A stretch of 9,593 nucleotides of DNA, taken from positions 1 through 9,593 of the forward strand of contig JAKAZH010000057.1 of NCBI GenBank assembly GCA_021815935.1, read 5' to 3'. Position numbers and translations under genes: made by a program. The notes under the pieces are model-generated. The model worked only from the letters and a program-made list of their open reading frames with translations. It had not been told where the DNA came from and searched no databases. Of this stretch, positions 1 through 6,184 are shown in pieces; within the stretch, counting starts at the first letter, position 1; each line of letters begins with the position of its first letter. This stretch comes from Actinomycetes bacterium (lineage in GTDB: Bacteria > Actinomycetota > Acidimicrobiia > Acidimicrobiales > Palsa-688).

Positions 1-1
1 C

Positions 2-979
2 GCGGCAGCGATCTTCGCCTACCTTCTCGCTGCCGCCCCGATGTACATGCTTCGACGCTTCGCCACTCTCGCTGTGGCCAGCGGGTTGGCTATCGGACTT
101 GGCGTGCTCGTCGCCGAGCTGGGCGCCGGAGGGCCGACGGCTACGGCGCGTGCCGGATCGATAGCGCTGTCGGTCGGTGTTGCCGCCTGCGTGCTGGCGG
201 CGGCGAGTCTCTACAGCGTCCAGCAGGTCGTACCTGCGGGTGATCGGGCAGAACGTCACGGGGTGAAAGCGCCCGAGTTGCACGTCGTCCTGTGGCAGAG
301 CGGGCCGTATGTCATCTACGGCGTCGCGTACTTTTCCCTGATTCTGATCGACCGCTTCGTCGTCGGGCTGGCCTACGGCGACAGCCTCGGGACGGGCCGG
401 TACCTCTACCCGTCGACCTACGAGGGTTCCCTAGACGTGGCCCTGCTCGAGTTGGTCTTCCTGCTCGGTTTCGTCCACGCGTCCATGGAGCGCTTCGCAC
501 GCCGCCTGGAGCCGCTGCTTCGGTCAGTGGCGCTGGAGCACTGGCGTCAGGCGCGCCTGACCTTGGTAAAAGAATGGCGTCGCAGCGTGACGACGCTTGT
601 CGTCGCCGCCGGGCTCACTGCCGCGGCGTTCCCGACCCTGATCCTCGCAGTGTTGCCCGGTTCGCTAACCGGGGCCATCCGCTCTCCGGGCGGCATGAAC
701 GACCTCTACCTGGCATCCGCCGCTTACGCGATGGTCCCGGTTGGCATGCTCTGCAGTCAATACCTGTTCTTCCTCGGCCGGCCCCGCATGCCCGCGCTCG
801 GAGCCGGCCTCGGGGCTATTACCAACGCCGTCATCGCGGCAGTGGCATCGGCGAATGGCCAGGTCGCTTCCGGTGTCTGGGGTTTGCTGGCCGGCGTTAC
901 GGTATACACGTCAACCGTCCTTCTGTCATCGTACGCTGCGCTGGCCAGAGGCGAGGAGTCGTTCTATGCATCGTTTTGA
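2..979 (+). CDS. Polytopic membrane protein, PelG/MOP-like polysaccharide exporter (5' end outside window)
   Basis: The reading frame is open from base 2, so the N-terminus lies to the left of the window and the ATG at 41 is probably internal. The visible 325 residues hold about eight hydrophobic segments. A cytoplasmic-looking amphipathic stretch (ERFARRLEPLLRSVALEHWR) lies between two of them. The order of segments resembles PelG, the flippase-like subunit of Pel exopolysaccharide export in the MOP superfamily: a YGVAYFSLILIDRF helix, then a helix plus a charged amphipathic linker, then a pair of helices ending in SQYLFFLGRPRMPAL. That likeness is from memory of the family and is only moderate; a generic O-antigen/teichoic-acid flippase is the alternative. 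The last 14 bp overlap the next gene, which points to one transcript and coupled translation. It would act in the cytoplasmic membrane, moving or helping secrete a glycan. Confidence 0.6.
   Translation, partial: AAAIFAYLLAAAPMYMLRRFATLAVASGLAIGLGVLVAELGAGGPTATARAGSIALSVGVAACVLAAASLYSVQQVVPAGDRAERHGVKAPELHVVLWQSGPYVIYGVAYFSLILIDRFVVGLAYGDSLGTGRYLYPSTYEGSLDVALLELVFLLGFVHASMERFARRLEPLLRSVALEHWRQARLTLVKEWRRSVTTLVVAAGLTAAAFPTLILAVLPGSLTGAIRSPGGMNDLYLASAAYAMVPVGMLCSQYLFFLGRPRMPALGAGLGAITNAVIAAVASANGQVASGVWGLLAGVTVYTSTVLLSSYAALARGEESFYASF
953..958 (+). promoter_or_regulatory. Ribosome binding site GAGGAG that fixes the start of the secreted protein
   Basis: GAGGAG lies inside the last codons of the upstream membrane-protein gene, 7 bases before the ATG at 966. 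It rules out the much longer in-frame extension back to 741, which would only read the upstream gene in a shifted frame. Confidence 0.75.
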
Positions 980-2090
980 ACGGCGAAGCCGGACTGCGAA
1001 GCCAAGATGGCGGGGCGTAACGCGCTCTTGGGGCTGGTCGTCGGTCAGGGTCTACCCCTTTGTCGCGGTCGCCGCCGCTGTCGGGCTCGTCGTCTCGGCC
1101 GGCACCTCGGCGCAGCCGGCCGGATCGGCCGTGACAGGAGTGATCGGCTCGGGTGGGGCAACCCTCGTCGCTGCCGGCACGAGTGGACCGTCCGGAGTCG
1201 CCCCGGCCTATCGCGATGTGTCGTTCACGACGGCGAGCGGACGGCCGGTACCTATCCAGGGAAGCACGTCTATGGCGATGCCGCCGTATTCGGGTTGGGA
1301 GGCCAACGGCAGCGCCGGGTCTGCAAACGCCGTCGCTTCGGTGTCGGGCGGACGCCTTCGGGTCGCCGTCGTGCACGGGGCGGCCACCTACCGCGGCTGG
1401 TTCCTCACGGCGACTGCTCCGACACCTGCCGCATGCGTTTTCAACTTCGCCGCCGACTCACCGCCGCCCGTGACCGTGCCCGGCGCTCGTGGCGAACTGG
1501 TCATGGCCGTCCAGACAAGCGACACGATCGTCACGGGCGACATCGACTACGTGGTCGTTGCCGAGAACGTCGACGCCGACGGCACCCGCCACCTGGTCGT
1601 CGGATACTCCATCGGCTACCTGGCCCGAGCCCAGGAGCACCTGCTCAAGTCTGTCCTCTGGCAACCGGGGCCGCTCCGGGTCGCCATATCGACCAACGGC
1701 ACGAATCGGTTGGAAGTCTGGGTCAACGGGCAGATCTTCTACCGCTCCACGTCGCTTGACATGGGGATCGTGGCACCGTTCGAGCCGTACCTCGAGGTTC
1801 AGGCCAAGGGGACGCCTTACACGGTGTCGTTCTCCGGCTACTCGAGCGTCTGCAACCGAGATGTAGTCGTGAACGGTCTAGCGACCGGCAGCGTCGTGTC
1901 GCTCGGATCGGCGAGCGCCGTCGCGCAGGGTGGCCATGCCACCCTGGCGTTGGCGGAGACCTCCGCCCCCGTCAGCGGCCGTCTGGAGGTCCGCGTACCG
2001 GGTCGACCCGCACCGGTCGTGTTCGCCTCCCACACCTACTGGCCCGGTGACCGCTACGCGTACCGGTCCGCCGGCTTGTTAGGCTCCTAG
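966..2090 (+). CDS. Secreted beta-rich protein of unknown function, possible carbohydrate-binding fold
   Basis: I do not recognise a named family. The ATG at 966 is chosen because a strong GAGGAG (953-958) sits 7 bases upstream; the 374-residue product then starts with a basic n-region (residues 1-29), a hydrophobic core (about 30-45) and a plausible signal-peptidase site TSA-Q at 47-50. An N-terminal anchor is the alternative. The mature part is rich in Gly, Ala, Val, Ser and Thr. Its middle ([21 protein letters not shown], then a FEPYLEVQ strand) resembles a concanavalin-A/laminin-G-like jelly roll. A second small beta domain follows ([19 protein letters not shown] onward). There are only two cysteines in the mature chain (PAACVF, SSVCNR), possibly a disulfide. 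The 14-bp overlap with the PelG-like gene suggests an accessory or surface partner of the same glycan-export system. Function is inference. Confidence 0.75.
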   Translation: MHRFERRSRTAKPRWRGVTRSWGWSSVRVYPFVAVAAAVGLVVSAGTSAQPAGSAVTGVIGSGGATLVAAGTSGPSGVAPAYRDVSFTTASGRPVPIQGSTSMAMPPYSGWEANGSAGSANAVASVSGGRLRVAVVHGAATYRGWFLTATAPTPAACVFNFAADSPPPVTVPGARGELVMAVQTSDTIVTGDIDYVVVAENVDADGTRHLVVGYSIGYLARAQEHLLKSVLWQPGPLRVAISTNGTNRLEVWVNGQIFYRSTSLDMGIVAPFEPYLEVQAKGTPYTVSFSGYSSVCNRDVVVNGLATGSVVSLGSASAVAQGGHATLALAETSAPVSGRLEVRVPGRPAPVVFASHTYWPGDRYAYRSAGLLGS

Positions 2091-2557
2091 CAGCCGGCGC
2101 GTTTGAGTGCGACTGCTACCGATAAAGCGGCCTGGGTTGCCTCGAATCCCTTGTCCTCGGAGGAGCCGGGCAGGCCGGCGCGATCGAGCGCTTGTGCCTC
2201 GTTGTCGCATGTGAGAACCCCGAAACCTACGGGGGTTGCGGTGGAGACCGAAACTTGAGTCAGGCCGACTGTCGCAGCCTGGCAGACGTATTCGAAGTGA
2301 GGAGTGTCCCCGCGGATTACCACGCCCAGGGCGACGACAGCGTCGTGTGACGGGGCCAACCGGGCCGCTGCTGCGGCCAGCTCGAACGCTCCGGGCACAC
2401 GCACGACGGTAGGGTCGGCGGCACCGGCTTCACGCAGGGCCCGTAGGGACCCTTCGAGCAGGCTGTCTGTGATCGTCTGGTGCCACATGGCAGCAATGAC
2501 GGCGACTCGGAGACCCTCGGCGCGCACCTCGAGGTTCGGTGACCCTTGTTTGCTCAC
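2087..2557 (-). CDS. ribH: 6,7-dimethyl-8-ribityllumazine synthase (riboflavin biosynthesis)
   Basis: This cytosolic enzyme condenses 5-amino-6-(ribitylamino)uracil with 3,4-dihydroxy-2-butanone 4-phosphate to give the direct precursor of riboflavin; family members assemble as pentamers or 60-mers. The 156-residue length is normal. Family motifs are all present: the substrate-stacking AAMWH (Trp25), TDSLLEG (30-36), PGAFE (55-59), the [14 protein letters not shown] block (78-91) with catalytic His87, FGVLT (112-116), and [13 protein letters not shown] (125-137) with the phosphate-contact Arg126 and Lys136. Trp at position 25 and the TPHFxYVC form match mycobacterial RibH as remembered. The GTG at 2557 is the best start by length, although no clear Shine-Dalgarno precedes it. 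It lies 181 bp downstream of a tetR on the same strand, with no other rib gene visible. Its stop interlocks with that of the convergent neighbour. Confidence 0.95.
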   Translation of the reverse strand: MSKQGSPNLEVRAEGLRVAVIAAMWHQTITDSLLEGSLRALREAGAADPTVVRVPGAFELAAAAARLAPSHDAVVALGVVIRGDTPHFEYVCQAATVGLTQVSVSTATPVGFGVLTCDNEAQALDRAGLPGSSEDKGFEATQAALSVAVALKRAGC

Positions 2558-2738
2558 AGGGCGGCGAAGACTGTAGTGGCCGACTCCAAGAGGTCCCGCG
2601 TTCGGTAGCCGGGAACGCTCGACTGGCGCATTGTGTTCACGACTGCAATATACAGCGAAGACCGCCTTCGGGAGGTATCATCGATATCAGTAGCGCCGAG
2701 CGTGCTGCCATTTGAGGAATATTTTTCCAGGGAATGGC
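2558..2738 (-). other. tetR-ribH intergenic region with weak promoter and hairpin candidates
   Basis: This stretch is more AT-rich than its flanks. Read on the minus strand it holds a TATATT (2652-2647) that could be a -10 for ribH, giving a leader of roughly 80 nt, but no convincing -35 at the right distance. It also holds a small hairpin (CGAAG 2656-2660 with CTTCG 2666-2670). I looked for the conserved FMN (RFN) riboswitch elements and did not see them. An open frame crosses it on the minus strand and ends in the GTGA at the ribH start, but its translation resembles no protein I know and is taken as non-coding. Confidence 0.4.
2707..2738 (-). terminator. Hairpin directly after the tetR stop codon (possible terminator or processing site)
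   Basis: Outer arms GCCATT (2707-2712) and AATGGC (2733-2738) pair perfectly. Inside, GGAA (2716-2719) and TTCC (2725-2728) pair again around a 5-base loop. The structure begins at the base next to the tetR stop. There is no U-run after it on the minus strand, so it may be a weak terminator or an mRNA-stabilising hairpin rather than a classical terminator. If it terminates, ribH needs its own promoter. Confidence 0.4.
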
Positions 2739-3416
2739 TTAAGGAACCTCCAAGCCGAGCAGGGTGGCGGAGAGTCTCAACTCGAAGTCGAACAGGTCCG
2801 GTGCCGGGTTCGCATCGACCCCGAAGTGGGCGAACACCTCCGAGCTCACCACGCCGATCAGGTGACTGTACGCGAGTAGCGCCATTGCAAGTATCTCGTC
2901 GGGCCATCCGGCGAGTTCCGGGGGCCGCAGCTTGTCAAGCCATTTCGCGAGGGGGGCGGGCAGCGGGATATCAGGTAGCCGACGGTCTCGTCGAGCTTCG
3001 GCGGCGGCGCCGGCCAGTCGGAAGACGACCCGGGTTCCCGCAGGGATGGTCGTGTCCGGGGCAGCGTATCCGGGCACCGGAGTACCGTAGAGGAGACCCC
3101 AGTCGTGAGGGTTGTCGATCGCCCACGAACGGATTGCTCGGCCCATCGCCAACCACCGCCGGCCCGGGGGCTCGCCTGGGAGGTCGGCATTGTCCACGGT
3201 ATCGGCCAGCCGGTCGAAGGCCGCCACGATCAGCGAGGTGAGCAGGGCGTCACGCCCGTCGAAGTAGCGATATATGCCAGACGGGGACAGGCCGACACGG
3301 CGGGCGACGGAGCGCAACGACAAGGCTGGCGCCCCCACATCGGCGAGCTCCTCGCGGGCGGCGTGCTCTATCTCCGCGATCAGCGCGGCGCGGCTGCGTT
3401 CGCGGCGAGACATCAT
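2739..3416 (-). CDS. TetR/AcrR-family transcriptional regulator with WHG-type C-terminal domain
   Basis: The 225-residue regulator starts at the tandem ATGs 3416/3413; a further in-frame extension reaches 3485 but would run through the divergent promoter region, so it is rejected. The N-terminal DNA-binding domain has its helix-turn-helix at about residues 33-52 (SLRSVARRVGLSPSGIYRYF), with the typical YxYF end. The C-terminal ligand domain has the signature of the TetR_C_33/WHG group: RWLAMGRAIRSWAIDNPHDW followed by LYGTPVPGYAAP. The ligand is unknown. It is divergent from the deazaflavin-reductase gene across 67 bp containing two palindromes, the usual layout of a TetR repressor controlling itself and its neighbour. 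ribH follows on the same strand. No Shine-Dalgarno is evident; TATGGT ends 6 bases before the ATG, so the mRNA may be leaderless. Confidence 0.9.
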   Translation of the reverse strand: MMSRRERSRAALIAEIEHAAREELADVGAPALSLRSVARRVGLSPSGIYRYFDGRDALLTSLIVAAFDRLADTVDNADLPGEPPGRRWLAMGRAIRSWAIDNPHDWGLLYGTPVPGYAAPDTTIPAGTRVVFRLAGAAAEARRDRRLPDIPLPAPLAKWLDKLRPPELAGWPDEILAMALLAYSHLIGVVSSEVFAHFGVDANPAPDLFDFELRLSATLLGLEVP

Positions 3417-3434
3417 GCGAACACCATACACGAA

Positions 3435-3449
3435 AAGAACATTGTTCTT
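3435..3449. promoter_or_regulatory. Operator candidate 1: perfect 15-bp palindrome
   Basis: AAGAACA-T-TGTTCTT is a perfect inverted repeat between the divergent tetR and deazaflavin-reductase genes. It overlaps the TTGACA (3448-3453) proposed as -35 for the plus-strand gene and lies just upstream of the TATGGT proposed as -10 for tetR. Binding here would block both directions. It is the likely site for the adjacent TetR. Confidence 0.65.
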
Positions 3450-3476
3450 GACACGATGCTTGTTCTCGTATAGAAC
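3448..3476 (+). promoter_or_regulatory. Promoter of the deazaflavin-reductase gene, probably leaderless
   Basis: A consensus TTGACA (3448-3453) is followed by TATAGA (3469-3474, 15-bp spacer) or TAGAAC (3471-3476, 17-bp spacer). Transcription would begin around 3480-3483, at or just before the ATG at 3484. No Shine-Dalgarno precedes that ATG, which agrees with a leaderless mRNA, common in actinobacteria. Confidence 0.55.
3462..3476. promoter_or_regulatory. Operator candidate 2: GTTCT-N5-AGAAC inverted repeat
   Basis: GTTCT (3462-3466) and AGAAC (3472-3476) form a 15-bp imperfect palindrome whose centre is 27 bp from that of operator candidate 1. The same pentamer is used in both sites but in the opposite half-site order. 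It covers the proposed -10 region of the deazaflavin-reductase gene. Confidence 0.5.
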
Positions 3477-3483
3477 GAACGTC

Positions 3484-3942
3484 ATGTCCTCATCTGCTGC
3501 ACCTCACTACCGCCCTCCTGGGCCTGCGACCCGCCTGTTCAACCGCCTGATCGCCGCATTGACCCGTGCCGGGCTGAGCGTGATGGGAAGCCGTGTCCTT
3601 GAGAGCACCGGCCGTAAGAGCGGTCTGCCCCGTCGCACCCCGGTGAACCTCCTGACCTTCGAGGGGAGCATCTACTTGGTTTCTCCTCGCGGGGAGGCGG
3701 AGTGGGTTCGCAACGTGCGGGCAGCCGGCGGCTCGCTGTCGCTCATTCTCGGCCGGCGCAAGACGAACTACGTAGCGACGGAGATTGAAGGCGACGAACG
3801 AATCCCAGTGCTGCGGGAGTACCTGCGGCGTTGGAAGTTCGAGGTCGGTGTCTTTTTTGGCGGCGTCGGGCCCGACAGTAGTGACAGCGAACTTCGCGCC
3901 ATCGCCGAGCGTCATCCGGTGTTTGCGTTGCGGTCGCGCTGA
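3484..3942 (+). CDS. Nitroreductase/deazaflavin (F420)-dependent oxidoreductase-family protein
   Basis: The 152-residue protein fits the small split-barrel family that includes mycobacterial Ddn (PF04075, F420H2-dependent quinone/nitro reductases). Visible motifs are an N-terminal amphipathic helix (about 18-31), the cofactor-binding loop GRKSGLPRRTPV (43-54), a strand pair with FEGSIYLVSPRG (59-70), EWVRNVRAAGG (73-83), and a C-terminal segment ending ERHPVFAL that closes many family members. The family uses reduced F420, or in some branches FMN/heme-type ligands, to reduce varied substrates; which substrate applies here cannot be read from sequence. It stands alone on the plus strand, divergent from a TetR gene that is its likely regulator. 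A short hairpin follows the stop. Confidence 0.88.
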   Translation: MSSSAAPHYRPPGPATRLFNRLIAALTRAGLSVMGSRVLESTGRKSGLPRRTPVNLLTFEGSIYLVSPRGEAEWVRNVRAAGGSLSLILGRRKTNYVATEIEGDERIPVLREYLRRWKFEVGVFFGGVGPDSSDSELRAIAERHPVFALRSR

Positions 3943-3958
3943 GCGCCATGGCCAGAAA

Positions 3959-3987
3959 CTGCCGTCCAGAGGCAGACGGGCTTCTTT
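3959..3987 (+). terminator. Weak terminator candidate after the deazaflavin-reductase gene
   Basis: CTGCC (3959-3963) pairs with GGCAG (3971-3975); alternatively CCGTC (3962-3966) pairs with GACGG (3975-3979). The second form is followed by GCTTCTTT, a modest T-rich tail. The two pairings compete, and neither stem is longer than 5 bp. Confidence 0.35.
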
Positions 3988-4003
3988 GCATCAAGGTCCG
4001 CTA

Positions 4004-4022
4004 GTCGCCGCGTTGCGGCGGC
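4004..4022. other. GC-rich hairpin upstream of the second tetR promoter
   Basis: An 8-bp stem (GTCGCCGC with GCGGCGGC, one G-T wobble) closes a 3-base GTT loop. No U-run follows, so it could be a terminator stem, part of the operator region, or chance in GC-rich DNA. Confidence 0.3.
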
Positions 4023-4028
4023 AATAAT

Positions 4029-4069
4029 GTATAACCAGCAGCTTGACGTCGCCGAACGCTAGGTTATAC
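4029..4069. promoter_or_regulatory. Promoter of the second tetR flanked by GTATAACC/GGTTATAC half-sites
   Basis: GTATAACC (4029-4036) is the exact reverse complement of GGTTATAC (4062-4069). With one bulged A the match extends by AGC/GCT. Between and over them is a promoter: TTGACG (4043-4048), a 16-bp spacer and TATACG (4065-4070). The right arm covers the -10 and the left arm lies upstream of the -35. This suggests autoregulation by the TetR encoded downstream; the 25-bp separation of the arms is longer than a usual single TetR operator. Confidence 0.5.
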
Positions 4070-4094
4070 GAGTGGAAACTTTGAAAGGTTGTCG

Positions 4095-4739
4095 ATGACT
4101 GTCAATGCAACCGAAGTTTCGAGGCCGGTCCGCAAGCGCAACCGCCGGGGCGAGGGATCACTGCTTCGCGAAGAGATCTTGGTCGCGGCGACTTCGATAC
4201 TGGAGCGGACCGGATCCGAGGAGGCTGTGACGCTGCGCGGGATCGCGCGCAAGGTGGGTATCGCCGCCCCGTCGATAGCGCCGCATTTCGCGGACCGGAC
4301 CCACATCATCGATGCCGTGGTGGCCAAGGAGCTCGCAGTGCTCATCGAGCAGATCCGCGAGTCCGCAGCCTCAGAGGCCGACCCGCGCAAACGCTTGTTT
4401 GCGATGGGCAAGGCGTACGTGTCGTTCGGCCGAGCCCGCCCGGGACGATACCGGTTGCTGGTCGGGCGACGCTATGTCCAAGACTGGCAAGACGAGGGAA
4501 GGCCGATGGTCGAGACGGCCCCGCTTCTCAAGGAGGCCATTGCCTTGGTGTCCGATGCCATAGGGGCCTGCATCGAGTCCGGGCAGTCCGCCAGCGTGGA
4601 CGCTGCACTCGACACGTCGGTACTGTGGTTCGCCTTGCATGGATTGATCACCGTACCCGAGGCAATCACGAGTCTGGACTGGCCCGACGAAGATCGTTTG
4701 CTCGCCGCGTGCGTCACCAGTGCGGCCCGGTTGACGTAA
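4095..4739 (+). CDS. TetR/AcrR-family transcriptional regulator (second)
   Basis: The 214-residue regulator starts at ATG 4095, with GAAAGG (4083-4088) 6 bases upstream; a TTG two codons earlier is too close to that site. A basic N-terminal tail (RKRNRRGEG, 13-21) precedes the DNA-binding domain, whose helix-turn-helix spans about 46-65 (TLRGIARKVGIAAPSIAPHF). The tyrosine normally found three residues before the closing phenylalanine of the recognition helix (YxHF) is alanine here. The C-terminal ligand domain resembles the WHG group (KAYVSFGRARPGRYRLLVG). It is on its own: the gene before it is on the same strand but 152 bp away with its own terminator candidate, and the next gene is convergent. 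Its likely direct target from context is its own promoter; other targets are unknown. Confidence 0.88.
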   Translation: MTVNATEVSRPVRKRNRRGEGSLLREEILVAATSILERTGSEEAVTLRGIARKVGIAAPSIAPHFADRTHIIDAVVAKELAVLIEQIRESAASEADPRKRLFAMGKAYVSFGRARPGRYRLLVGRRYVQDWQDEGRPMVETAPLLKEAIALVSDAIGACIESGQSASVDAALDTSVLWFALHGLITVPEAITSLDWPDEDRLLAACVTSAARLT

Positions 4740-4816
4740 CCGACCGCAGCGGGCTTGCCGCACGCCGGATCCTCGACCGCCTCGTGAGCCTCTGAGCGTA
4801 TATCGGTGACACCGGC

Positions 4817-6100
4817 TCAGTGCCGGGCGCTTGCCATGTACTTCTGCATGTTCTCTGCCGCTTGGCCGAGCTCGGGCCTGGCCTCTAGGACAGACTGCAT
4901 AGTCTTCCACGCTTTTTCGCGTTTCGCCGGGAAGTACTCGGTCGGCCAGTAGCCGTCGTGGGGTCGGTAGTCCTTGAGGACCCGGCGTGCGACGGTAGCC
5001 TTGTGCACCTCGTCGACCCCGTCTGCGATACCCATCGTCGGGGCGGCGGCGTACATGGCCTGAAGAGGGGTGAGGTCGGTGGTCCCGAGCGAACCGAGAA
5101 TGTGCAGGGCGTTGAACGACACCTCGCGCAGGACCTTCGCCATGGTGTACTTGACAGCGGCGATGTCGGTGCGGGCCTCTGCGGTCGACGTGTTGTCGAT
5201 CTTCCACGCCGTCTCGAGCACGAAAAGCCGCAGCATGCGTATGGACGCGTAGGAGTCGGCGATCTTCTCCTGCACCATTTGGTGATCAGCGATTATCTTG
5301 CCGTGACTCTCACGGGAGAGCGCCCGCTCGCACATCATGTCGAAGGCGAGCTTGCACTGGGCGATCGTGCGCATGGCGTGATGGATACGTCCGCCGCCGA
5401 GACGGCGCTGCGCGAGCACTTTCGCCCCGTTCTCCGGTCCGAGGAGATGGTCGGCTGGGACGCGCACGTCGCGGTAGATGATGTGGTTGTGGTTGCGGGG
5501 CTCGGCCATGATCTCCACCCCCGGAGTCTTGCGGGGCACCACGAACATGCCGTTTATGCACATGACGAACAGGAGGTCAGCCACCCGTCCGGCGGAAGTG
5601 AACCACTTCTCACCGTTTATCACCCACTCGTCCCCGTCGCGAAAGGCGTGGGTTTTGAAAAGGTTCGGGTCGCTTCCTCCCTGGGGTTCTGTCATCGAGT
5701 AGGCCGAGAACATGTCCTGGTTGAGCAGGGGGGTCAGCCAGCGCGCCTTTTGCTCCTCGGTGCCGTATGCGGCGAGGATTTCCATGTTGCCCGTGTCGGG
5801 TGCTGCGGCGCCGAACATCTGCGGGGCCGACGGGTAACGTCCGATGATCTCGTTGAGCAGGCCGAGTTTGAGCTGACCGAAGCCAGGGCCGCCCAGGCTC
5901 TCGTCGAGAAACAGCGCCCACAGGCCCTGGTCTTTGACCTCCTGCTGGAGCTCACGGACGTACGCCCTGACCGCCGGGTCGCGGTTGCGCACGGCGTAGG
6001 GCAGCACGTACTCGAGTGGCTCCACTTTCTCCCGGCAGAACTGCTCGACCCATTCTAGCTTCGCTTGGAATTCGGGTTCGGTGGAGAAGTCCCATGCCAT
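4817..6100 (-). CDS. Acyl-CoA dehydrogenase, FadE-like, catalytic Asp type
   Basis: The 427-residue flavoprotein would oxidise an acyl-CoA thioester to the 2,3-enoyl-CoA and pass electrons to electron-transfer flavoprotein. The N-terminal helical domain runs to about 125. The FAD/substrate loop YSMTEPQGGSDP is at 134-145, followed by INGEKWFTSAG (161-171) and the YRDVRVP strand (209-215). The C-terminal helical domain has QRRLGGGRIHHAMRTIAQCK (231-250) and GSLGTTDLTPLQAMY (336-350). The position matching catalytic Glu of medium-chain enzymes is Asp360 (ADGVDEVHKATVARRVL), as in the ACAD10/ACAD11-like group. The middle beta domain looks shorter than usual between ADLLFVM and MFVVPRKTPG, where the loop is only CING. 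Start ATG 6100 is preceded by a well-placed promoter rather than by a strong Shine-Dalgarno. Chain length and substrate cannot be read from sequence. Confidence 0.95.
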   Translation of the reverse strand: MAWDFSTEPEFQAKLEWVEQFCREKVEPLEYVLPYAVRNRDPAVRAYVRELQQEVKDQGLWALFLDESLGGPGFGQLKLGLLNEIIGRYPSAPQMFGAAAPDTGNMEILAAYGTEEQKARWLTPLLNQDMFSAYSMTEPQGGSDPNLFKTHAFRDGDEWVINGEKWFTSAGRVADLLFVMCINGMFVVPRKTPGVEIMAEPRNHNHIIYRDVRVPADHLLGPENGAKVLAQRRLGGGRIHHAMRTIAQCKLAFDMMCERALSRESHGKIIADHQMVQEKIADSYASIRMLRLFVLETAWKIDNTSTAEARTDIAAVKYTMAKVLREVSFNALHILGSLGTTDLTPLQAMYAAAPTMGIADGVDEVHKATVARRVLKDYRPHDGYWPTEYFPAKREKAWKTMQSVLEARPELGQAAENMQKYMASARH

Positions 6101-6106
6101 ACTTCC

Positions 6107-6135
6107 ATTAGATCAGTGTGCAATTCTGATGGCAA
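6107..6135 (-). promoter_or_regulatory. Promoter of the acyl-CoA dehydrogenase gene, apparently leaderless
   Basis: On the minus strand TTGCCA (6135-6130) and TCTAAT (6112-6107) are separated by exactly 17 bp. The -10 ends 6 bases before the ATG at 6100, so the transcript should begin at or next to the start codon. It gives the gene a promoter independent of the upstream RsbW-like gene. Confidence 0.55.
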
Positions 6136-6184
6136 ACCCGACTTCGCCTGGATGCTGGGCGACGCTAGAAGGAGGAGGCACTCA

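Noticed and set aside
741..965. Longer N-terminus for the secreted protein
   Set aside because: It would lie in the shifted frame of the membrane-protein gene, while the ATG at 966 has a strong ribosome binding site and begins a proper signal peptide.
2558..2738. FMN riboswitch upstream of ribH
   Set aside because: None of the conserved RFN helix sequences is visible, and the only plausible start would leave a leader of about 80 nt, too short for the usual element.
2554..2907. Small minus-strand gene overlapping ribH by GTGA, for example a ribBA remnant
   Set aside because: The translation has no resemblance to RibA/RibB or any family I know, and most of it lies inside tetR in another frame. 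The GTGA overlap looks accidental.
3436..3448. LexA/SOS box in the divergent gap (GAAC...GTTC)
   Set aside because: Actinobacterial SOS boxes have GAAC and GTTC separated by 4 bases; here the gap is 3, and the neighbouring genes are not SOS genes. A site for the adjacent TetR fits better.
4958..6058. 366-residue plus-strand open frame
   Set aside because: It is the antisense of the acyl-CoA dehydrogenase, which has full family motifs; the plus frame has no recognisable domain.
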